Below are positions 25,201-36,400 of a stretch of 64,000 nucleotides of DNA, piece by piece (the first letter of the stretch is position 1; every line of letters begins with the position of its first letter). The notes below the pieces were generated by a model that was not told where the DNA came from, did no database searches, and saw only the letters and a list, made by a program, of their open reading frames with translations. This DNA is from Drosophila persimilis (taxonomy: Eukaryota > Arthropoda > Insecta > Diptera > Drosophilidae): the NCBI RefSeq assembly GCF_003286085.1, contig NW_020825288.1, positions 17,546,001 to 17,610,000 on the forward strand, in the 5' to 3' direction. The position numbers were made by a program, and so were the translations under genes.

Positions 25201-28200
25201 TTTGGCTGAGATTCTGGCGCGGCGTGAGGTTCACGTTGAGCGAGTGCGTCAGGGCAGTGATGTTGCGGACGGGCGGGTTCTTGCTCTTAAGCTGCGTGTA
25301 GTTGTTCAACTGCGCGGACTTCTTGCCACCGGCCCCCGTGCTGTAGGGAGCCGCTGTGGTGGGTATGTAGGCGGCCGAGGGCTGCAGGGATTCACGCTGG
25401 AAGTCGCTCACCACCCAAGCCACGGCATCGGCGGGCAGGGCAGGAGTCTCAATGAAGTCATCCCGAAGCTACAGGAAAATATCAAACAGTTATTTTCCAC
25501 AGGTTATTAGTATATCTTTTTGGAAACTCACCAATCCAGTGCCCATGTAGAAGCCCACATCTTCGGTGGTGTGCACAATGGAGTTGGAGAGACCGATGTG
25601 GAAGCGATCGCGGAACACGGATATGCGGAAGGGGGCTCTCACATGCGGCTCATCGAAGCAGGGGAAGGCCCGTCGTGCTCCATTGGGTCGGAAGACAGTG
25701 GCAGCCAGTAATCTGTAAAATAAAGCGATCAAAATGGACTCGAACTATAAGAAATCTACTGCTAAAAATACTCTGACAGGGTTACGGACATTTCTGATCA
25801 AAATTCCATGAACTTTAATCGTTTTCCTATCTCTAAAACTATCTGATTATGCTGAAAAGTTGTTGATGCGTACGTAGATAGTATCTATGTTTATATCTAC
25901 GCCAAATTATAGAGTGATATCTCTTTAGCTGTAAGAGCTATAGACAAAAGTTTTCGGGAGTGTAACGGCCCGAAACTCGCAGAAGTGATATCCCCCTTGG
26001 GATTCAGACATACAAAGTACTAACTATAGCCGTACCTTTCCACACCATTGGAGCTCTCGTACTGGTCCACATAGAAGCCCTCCGGTTCGGGATTCAGTTT
26101 CGAGTACCAGCGGAGGTTCAAGGTGTAATTGGACTTCTTCTTGAGCTTCTCCTTCACCTCGATGTAGAGCTGCTGGCGGGGCGGAAACTCGAGCACCTTG
26201 ACAATCTTCAGGGCGTATCCCTTCGGTCCAGGGGTCACAATGGCCTGCAATGGCAAATGAAAAGGAAAATAAAAGCAATCAATGGATGCACTCAAATCGC
26301 GAATCGGATGCTAATTGGCCTAATTGGATTGCTTTGCTTTGCTTTGCTTTGCTTACCTTCTCGGTGACGTTGAGGTCCTGGATGTGCAGGACAATGAAAT
26401 TGGTCTCCTTCTCAATGTGCAAATCGATGGTGACTTGTCCTGGAAATCGAGAGGAGGCGGAATGAATGTCAGACAATCGAATTATAATCAGGGCAAAATT
26501 GCGCTCTCGACTCTCACCTTTGACGTCCAACGTCGTCAGATTGGGATGGATGGTGACCATGTACCTGAGGGGTCGGGCACTGGTGGGCAGCATCTTCTCG
26601 AGCCAGGGGAAGGGCTCCCCGTTGGTGGCAATCGGATTGAAGGGCTGTGTGTTGTTCTCTTCATCCGTTTCATAGCCGGACACGGTTTTCGTCCCGCAGG
26701 AACAGTCTGCAAAAGGATAGCCAAAGAGAAAAATCATTACGGGTCCTCGATAAATCATCTTTCTCATCTCCGATTCGGGGAATTCATTTTGGGGGATTCG
26801 TGGCTAAGTATCTTAAAGCAAATTGCATTATACACAATCAACAGAGAGATAGAGAAAGAGGGGGTTTAAAGGGGGAAAAATCATCTAGGGGGTATCAAAG
26901 AAAAGCTAGCAGTAAATCAGTTATATAATTGGATTCGTTTCAAGTCATTAGCACATCTAAGGGGTGGAACAAAACTCAAGTTTGGGTGTCACAAATGGAG
27001 TTTCTTTCTGGCTGAATGTCGCGAAATATGGGGGCTTCGAATCCGATCGAATCTTCAGTGGAAAATGAGAGGACCACGATGAATCTCGATTCAAGCACCA
27101 GTTGAATGCTTGAATGATTGGGAAAACTAATGAATCTAAACCATTGACAATTGGTATCAATCATAAGAAAATCATCATAAAATTCTACAACACGAACGGA
27201 GGAAATAATATTCATACAAAGCCCAAAATAAACTCAAGTAATTTGTATTTAATACAAAAATTAATTCCATCATATGATATAACCAGATACATGTATATGG
27301 GGATATATGGGGTCATTTTTGAAGGGTTTATGGGCACGAAAGCTTAGAATTAATGATATTCGTAATGCTAATGCTAAAAGATGTGTTCTTAAAGTCTGTT
27401 CCGTATGGAACATATGGTTTCCACGCACAAATATCGTCGTCCCCGAGTGAAATTTTATTTTCACAAATACAAATGTGGATCCCAGATAATAAAATACAAT
27501 TTCAGGCGACGACGACGATCCAAATCTTTTTTATAAAATAGAGAGATATTTGTAATATATTCAACAGGTACCAACTTCTTAGTTGGGGGCACGAAAATCG
27601 TTATAAGGCGTGTGATAAAAGAGATGTGACCAATACCTTTACCTTACCTTATCAACGACATAAAACAAACGTACAGTCGACATATATATAACACTCAAGC
27701 TAGAATGTTCTTGTTTTGCACCTCAAATACAAAGAATTTAATGACAGTGGAGTCGGGTCACTGGAGGTGAACATGGAATCCATAAAAAGGGCCGGGAAGG
27801 ATTTCCCAAAACTTTGGGACGTGTTTCGCAGTGGGGTTATTGCTGCGTAAAAGTAGGATTGTTCGGTATGTTCTCATTCTCAAAAAATATAATAATTATA
27901 AAGTTTTGCTATTCAAAATGGAGGAATGGAAGTGCTTATGTATATTTCCTCAAAAGCTAAAGGAAAAACATACCACACGTATATACAAATAGTGGAAAAT
28001 TCCACTCTTTTTGTATTCCGTTCTTAATTCTATTTTATACTTTAATTACTAATAATTCTATAATATTATTTTCCCTGTTTTTTTATGGTTCTTTAATGAA
28101 TTCACCCACTTTATATGACATTTTAGAAACATAACCTACTTATGTTCGATGACTATGAAGAGAGATGTAGAGTATGTACAATGTTTAATGTCCTCATCAT

Positions 28201-31200
28201 TTCTAGGACGATTCCATCTAATGTAAAGATCATCTAGAGACCATACATACATACATACATTACGTAAGAAACTAAGACAATAATAGGATAAGAACAGAAC
28301 AGAACAGATAGTAAGGAAGGAACCAACAGATGATCAATGACATCAACATGCCGAAAATGGTTATATAGAATGTCTTGATTAATTACCAGTTTAGAAGTAT
28401 TCGGTTATTTGGCATAATTGTTACTCACATTTCAACCAATCAATCAAACAAGCATTTAAGAGAAATATTTCATATTTTTTTGTTCAAATATTCATATGTA
28501 TACGATATATTCAAGAGCCGTTTCGTATACGGAAACGGAGGAGGAGAAACGGAAACAGAAACGTCAAATGGGAAAGAATGAAAGGAAACAAAAAACAATA
28601 CAGATATTTGTTTCTTATAGATGGAGATATAGTAGATACGAGTATATATACGGTATAGATGAGGTATTGTATAGAGATGTACAGGAAGAGAAATATCAAT
28701 ACTCTAATTGTAGCGGAGGAAGCGAAAGATAACTTTGCACGTACTGGGGGACATGTTGATTGATAATTGAGTTGGAAAAGGGTTGGACCTGGCTTTTAAC
28801 CCGGACATATGTCTGTGTACACAACCCCCACACGTGCATGCATCCACAGCCCCAGGCTCGACCCGTGGGGTAATGCAATTAGCCCCCCTGATGCCCCATT
28901 AAGTATGCAACAGAAAGTTTGCATGTGTTTGCACTTTGCATAATTCTGCAATTGAATCCGGGACGACACCACACCACAGATGCAGGTCGAGGCCTACGGC
29001 GCTGTAACTTAGGTCGTCATACGATGCACCACCACGAGAGTTACTGCCAGAGGTAAAGCCCTGTCTATTTATACCCGGAATGAAATGGATTCCGCCTTGG
29101 CCCCCCACTTAATATGGTTAAAAGCATATTACATGCCACCAAAAGAGGCAAGGGCGAGGGCCCTGGAGTTGATTGGATGGCTGCTTTATGGTCCGCAGTG
29201 ACCGCCACTACGAACGGAATTCAATTACCATTTATAGAGATTTATGATGCCGCAGCTCTTTTATGGAGCCACCGCGGTGCACCGTTCGAACAGAAGAAAG
29301 TTTTATGGGTTTGTTGCTGGCATTACTTAATCGATATCTATAGAAAGTAGAGTTCGGCCAAGGTCTGCGGTGTGCCCTTACTCCTTTAATTTCCCATTCG
29401 ATTCTTGGATGTTCTTCTATAGGAGCTTATCTTTTATTCTCGGGGTCTTTAATGGAAGTATTATTGTAATAATAAGGAGGACTTTTCCTGTGCTCTGTTA
29501 ATCCTATTCTATCCTAGTCATATAGGTTTTTTTTTATTCCACTTTCCCAGAAGTAAGTTTTATAAAAGAAGTTGTACACAGGACCTGTCCTGACATAAAA
29601 TAAGTTGAAAAATAAATTAAATTGTGACATTTTTTCCTTGTCGACTCTTTCACCTTTGTGAAAATCATCCTCTGTAATCTTTTATTATAGTCACCTTTTC
29701 TATCTCTTTTTTTTCATATTTGCAGAGCTATACAGGAGCTTCCACTAGAGCTCTTTAAATTACATTTTCCCCATCAGAACTGTCAAAATTTTCGTAATTC
29801 TTTCTTTCTTTGTATTCAGAAAAGCTCTCCCCTTGCAATCGACTACATATCCGTTGGCGCACAGTAGATACAAAAAAATGGGGATAATCGAGCGACGGCA
29901 ACGAGGATAAACCCCATCCTTCCTTTGTTTTGTTGCGGATGGAATGGAAATAAGTACGAAGGGAAAATGGTCGACAAAAAATAGGCAAGGAACAAAGGCA
30001 AAGAAATGCGATGTGGGGTGTGGGGGGTGTGGGAGGCGCAAGGGTAAATATGGACGTGGTTCAACCTACCGTTCGACGGTCCGGCGTAGGCAATGATGAT
30101 GGCCGTCAGGAGGAGGGAGCCGAGCACGATCCCGGCCACCAGGAGAGCCCGACGCTGCGAGCAGACGGCGACTCCGGTGCGCGTCTGGCGGCCTCCACTC
30201 GATTCGCCACCTGTGGAAATGTAATTAAAAAAAACTGAATAAGTACTAGACAAAGAGTGGGTGTGGGATTACTTAAATATTCATTTAATGGAAATGGTTG
30301 CAATTGCAATTGCTGTCGCGGGGGACGACGGGACTGTACCCCAGCGTAGGAGCTTACCTGAGAGAAATGCACAGTCATCGAGGTCCGGATCATTTGTCAT
30401 TTCGATGCGCTCGCGACGCCAAATCTTCGAGCCTCTACGGCCACCGCCGACGACCGAAATCTTAACGGGGCCGATCTCTCTTTGTCTTCCGGCCAATACG
30501 CACGCTTATTCGCCCGTGTCCGTAAACAAAATCGTGCTCAAAACCGGAAACAGTATCGGATCGGAACAAAATCAAACCGCAAACACACACCGCAAATAAT
30601 TGTCAGCCTATTTGCTCTGGAAATGGGAAATCACGAACCAATTTTTATGACCAATTCAGGTGGAAACCAGGGACCAGGGACCACAGCCCAGAATCCGAAC
30701 CCTTTGCCAGACCCATGCAGCAGCCACGTGCTCTTCATATTTTATTCAGGGGCCCAGGCCACAGGCACAGACTTTTTCGCTGTGTGTTTTTTACACCCTT
30801 TAACCAACCAATAAATCGACTGCCAAAAAATGAAGCTCTACCCAGAAATACATATACATATACATACATAATTTATGCCGTCATCTAGAGGGGGTCGGTC
30901 CTACGTCCCACGTCCCACGTCCCACGTCCTACCCCAACCTCTGTACTTGGCTGGCCCCGTTGGAGAGCATTTTCTACTTTCCGCTTTCCTTTTGGGCCTG
31001 GCCACCAGCCAGAAGCTGACGCCCTTCCGGTTTCGTCTAGTCAGACGTCCGCTCTCGTCTGGCACCCTGTCCGCCTCCGCCTCCGCCTTCGCTTCCACTT
31101 CCCCCCCTTCTGAGAGATTGCAGACAGAGCCGCACCGCACTTTTCGCAATTTTCAATGTCGCATTGAATTAGTGAAAAGCGCTTTCAACGCCCAAAAATC

Positions 31201-33441
31201 AACCCCCCAAAATGTGCAGCCATCTCTCTCTCTCTCTCTCGCAGGCTCTGTGTTAGCCGGCTTTTGTATAGAATAGTAGGAGTAGGTATATCTGCATTTC
31301 TGTGTCTGCCTTTGACGAGCACTTGAGCCTGAAGTTTGTTTCGTGAAGCATCATCCAGACATAATTCGTGGTTAAGGTCTCTGGTACCAGAAATGTTGGA
31401 ATGAGCCACCAACTACGAGTAGATTTGAGGCACTTGCCAATCAGCAAATGGCAGATAAAGCACAGAATATGAATCAGCGGTTGCTATCTGACGCAGTGGC
31501 ACTGATTGCAGTGCCCTATCTATAGGCTCGTCGAGCGGTCACACGTAGAGGCCAAAATAACATTTTGACTCTGCCCCAACTTCAGCAAATATTTAATATA
31601 TATTTATTTATGTAATATTATTTACTTATTATTATTAACTTATTTACTTCCTCGATAAGTAGACTAGTCTCTAGCCTTTCCTAAAAGTGCGCCATGCGGC
31701 AGCGGTAATTCGTTGCAAACTTCTTTCATCCGCAAAATATTTGGAAAGCTTAATATCAATTCAATAGAATTATTACAATTACAATTAGTTTGCTAATATA
31801 TCTCGAGAGAGATTTGAAAATAGCTCTGAGATCGGTCTAACAGACCGTCTAGACATCAGAATCACCAGAATCATCAGAATCAGCTATTTCATCACACCAC
31901 CTCTATATTACCAACTCTATATTACCACCTCTAGCTGAATAAAGACATACAAGTAGGATTAAATAAGAGGTTCTGCTAAATAAAAGATGTTACTTTTACT
32001 CTACTCGTATTTCCTTATTCCTTTAGTAATATAGAGGTGGTTTGGGGAGATGTGAGTCCACTACGTTAATATCCACGAGGATTCCGGCAAACTACTACCC
32101 TGCTAGAAACAACGTCACAACACGACAGATCCCACATTTTATATATATATCCTTCGACATAGTAATAGAATAAAGCAATCAAAAGAGAAGCCATTCAGCA
32201 AGTGAGAAAATGGAATGGAAGAAGTATTTGAAAACCCCAACATTTCAATATAATATGATAATAATAAAATGCATAAGGTAAAATATAGCGTGAAAGCAAA
32301 CCCAAGAATCCACTGAGCCCGTCGACGATGTCGCGGTCGTCGGCACCCATAAGTGCTTTTCGACATAATCATTAGATCATAAAAATTTTGTAAAAAGCTA
32401 CAAACTAAAGTCTTGACTCAGAATTTTTTGGAGCAACACGCAAAGATTAAACTCTCTAGAATAATTGAATTGAAATTCTAAAAAGTAACTCCCTGGTTAT
32501 AATCCTCAAGAATGAGCTTTGGCTCTGTTTTGAGCCGCTTTTTACCGTTGCCGACTGGCGTCATAGCGGGAAGATGGCGGTTGGTAACTGCTAGGTTAGC
32601 AGGCAGTGCGAGCGAGAGGTTAAACACATCGTTCTGCCTCGCTCTAAACAATTATTAATGCCAATGCCGGGATTAAAATCCAAGTTGAACAAGTAGGACG
32701 TGGTTATAACATGATTGTATTGGAAAACATTATAGTATAGCGTGTTCTCTCTCTTTCTCTCTTTGTTGGCCTTCGTGACTGGTGCCAATGCAGCAACAGA
32801 GCCGCTCTATTAATTTTTTCCGTTCCCCTCTTACCAAATTGCGGCTAGGGCACGCAAGAATAGTGCTAATGCATCTCACAATTCCCTTTTAATTACTTAT
32901 GTACACATGTACATACTTGTATGTATGCATACTCTGCCTGTCGGAGTACATACATATGTGCATATCTCAATTTCGGATGATCGGGAATTCAATATTTGGG
33001 TCGTACTGGAATGCAAGAAGAATAAATGGAGCGGAAGGAAGTGCTCGACAGTGATGAAGGAATTTCATGGTATCTCTATGTGTCCAAAATGGCTAAAAAG
33101 GAAAATATATCAGATACAAATTGGCTGTGGCATTTAGTCCCAAAACAAAGTTATATCAGCGATATATTAAGAATAATTTCCACTTCAAAAACCTCCTTTT
33201 GGACCTCTACGCCTCCTGCTCATGACTGTTCATGAAAACTTGCAATAGCTGCAATAGGCAATTGTCTTTTGAAACGCTATGAAGTCACTTCTTGAAGGGT
33301 ATCAAACGTTTCGACCCAAATAGCTAGTGTTCTGTTCTTGTTTTATTTTCCAGCATTTATTTGTTTACATTCTCATTTTCTCATTCGTGGCATTGTTGTT
33401 GGCGGACAAGAAAAAAAAACGCAGAACGAGCTTAGAGCGGC

Positions 33442-33477
<36 letters not shown>

Positions 33478-36400
33478 GATGTCATGGAAGTTTCCAAAAA
33501 GAGAGCCTCTCTCTCGCATTGAAATCAGTGTTTTGAAAATGTCAAAATGCAAAAAGCTCAACAGCGCGAATTTTCCTTTTTGATGCGTCAACTGCGTGTG
33601 TGTGGGTGTATGAGTGTGTGCGACTGTATAAGTGAATTTCCTGTTTTGTCTTATGCCGCGTTTTCTTCGCTCGCTCCGCGGCGGCAGCGACAGCGACAGC
33701 GACAGCGGCAGCAGCAGCAGCGGCAGCGGTACTTCTCTTTGTATGCGCGCATATATATGTCAATAGTGCGCTTTCCAGTCCTCTTCTATGCTGCTTCTTC
33801 ACGTCTCCCGCTCCTTTTCTCGCTGTGCCTGCTTACCCTCTTCTTTTTGCTTTTTTCACCGTTCAGCTGCTCCTTTTTTCCCCCTTTTCCTTGCTAGCTT
33901 TGACACTTGACTGAATTGCGGTTCTATGGCTCTCAGCTGCATTCTCGCTTTCTCGCCAAATGGCGACAGGCAGGGGGCGACAGAGCAGAACCGTTCATTA
34001 TTCCATTTCGCTTTTGTGGGCTCAATTAGTTCTGTTCCTGAGGCGACATTTGAGCACCGCTCTCTCCCTCTTCTGCTTGTTTCGTCTATTCTTCCGATTA
34101 GTGACTGTAACTGTAAATATGATGAGCTTGTTGCTGGCTTTGTTGGATCTGGCATTGGGTTCATTTCAATTCATATTGGGAACGAGTTCGTATCGGAAAT
34201 GACGTGGGTCCTTATATTCATTGATTTCAAAGAATAAATGTATGCGGTTTTTGCACACTTTTCACACAAAAAAACTAATTGCTAATTACTTTTTATTTAC
34301 AGCAATTGATTTGTACCGTTATTCACTTTTTTCTTTCTTTTCGGCAACTTCGTTCTTTCTCTTTCACTCTATAGACACGCACAGCAGCAGGAGCAGCAGC
34401 AGCAGAGGGTGGTGTTGAAGGATGGGGATATTGGGGATTTGGGGAAGCACGCGACGCATTCGTTTCGTAGTGTGTGAGTGTGGGTGTGTGAGTATGTGTG
34501 CCTTTTGCCGAATATTCCTTGCTGTTTCCTTCTTTCTGCCTTTCTTTCCGCCTTCTGTGTGTGGTGCTGTTCCCGTTTTGTCACGCGCTTTTTGTTGCGT
34601 TTGAGTGCGCGTACATTTTCCAACTGGATGCTGCCGCTGCTGCGAGCCGCCTGCAGAGCGTGTCGTCCTCCAAGGGCTCCAACCCTGAGAGAAAGTGCGA
34701 GAGAGTGCAACCCTAATGGGTGTCCATGCGCATGTGTGCTTTCGCGCTCTCTCTCTCTCTCGCTATGCTCTTCCTCTCTGAGTAAATTTTGCTCACCTGC
34801 AAAAATGAAAATGAAATTTCTATGGACCCCTCGCGTGTGCTCTTTGTCCCCCCCCGCTCGCAGGCGATGCTTTGGGGAGGAGAAAGAGAAGAAACAACAG
34901 TGTGTTGTAGAGTGTTGCCAGGCAAACGAAAGCCAGCGGTAAATATTGCAACCCTTAAACAGCAGCAGCCCTGCCTCCAAACAGATATTTCTCCCCCTCG
35001 CCCCCCACCGTCGAAAATGCAGTGTTGTTTATCATGTGTTTTTGGCCAAATAGTGTTCGTGTACCATCCATGGCATTCGACTTGTTCGTGGAGTGGGATC
35101 ATCATTAGAACAGTTCTCGTTTAAGGGATGGGATGGGCTTTCGGTTCTGTGCTTTAACATATCATTTCCGCTCATTTCATCTCCTCACCCAGCTCCAGCC
35201 TGTCCTTTGAGATTTACGATGCTTTGATGCTGATGATTCCTGTTCCTATTCCTATCCTGATGATTTGTGTTGCCTACTTCTGGGCAAGAGAGCGCCTCCC
35301 CTGGCTACTGCGAAAAACAATCAACAAATGGAGCACAAAGCCGCCGCTCAACCAAAATGGTAATTCGGTTTTCTTAAAGAACTTTTGCCGGCAAACGAAA
35401 TCTCATTTCGACTTCTTGAGTTTGAGTTTTCCTTTCCGTTTTTTTTTTGCTCTGTAAATGCGACAAATTCAGCGGCAAGTCAAAGTTTCTCCTCGAATGG
35501 ATACATGTACACTTTGGCTGGTACTTTTGCAGGCAACAACACACCACCACGGGTCGGTGGCGGTGAAAATGGGGATGCTCTGCCTCCCCCAGCAACCGCC
35601 CCACCACCCCATTCAAGCGGCTTAACTCAATAAATTCTTCGTCACGTTAGTCTAAAGTTTTCCCTTCTGTCTGAATCGTGTTCATTAGGCAAAACCGCGC
35701 CCCATCAAACGCCTACTTTTTCGGCGAGATTAAAGCGTTGACAAATTTTGAATTCAATTTTTCGAGATTTGTATACCCTGTAGAGGATATGCTCGAAGGA
35801 AGATCAATCCAGAAAGCACTTCCTTTAAGAAGGAACAACGTTTCATCCCTTAGAATTTACTCTAGTTATGGTCTCAATGCCTAAACATTTCATAGAGCTA
35901 TTCATCTGGAACGAAGTCGCAGAGAAACTCCAACCAACTTCTTGTACCCTGCCCCGGTCTGGGGGCAGAAATAAACTGCATACGGGGCACATTTCCACTG
36001 CCTTCACAGACAAAAGTCGATTCGATGCATACGATGATGTTGCCTCAATGTTGGTCTCGATTCTGGTTCGATTCGCTGCGTTTCCCTTTTCAATTGTGGC
36101 CTCCCAAACCAGACCAGACCAGACCTCGTGTTAACCAAGTTACTCAACAGCGTGCCCCATCCTCTTGCCATTCGACACCCGTCTGCCCACCAAGGGCCCT
36201 GCCGACTATTGAGTATTTGCTGTCGCATGCAAATTTACTGCCCGCACTTGTGACTTGTCATGTGCCACACCAACCCCACTCGCCCCAACGCATCGCACGA
36301 GTATCTTGTATTGAACCCATATGTGTGGAATCGAAATGTATGGAGAAAAACCCCCAGTGTCGCCCATAGCCTTGGGACCTTAACTGGTTGTACACACACC

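Noticed and set aside
24389..25510. 373-codon plus-strand frame
   Set aside because: It is the antisense shadow of the GC-rich large exon of the M1-like gene, whose own frame has phased junctions and family motifs.
34369..34980. 203-codon minus-strand frame and its overlapping plus-strand frames
   Set aside because: Frames on both strands arise from CT/GA and CA repeats (THTHTHTL, RERERES); low-complexity shadow.
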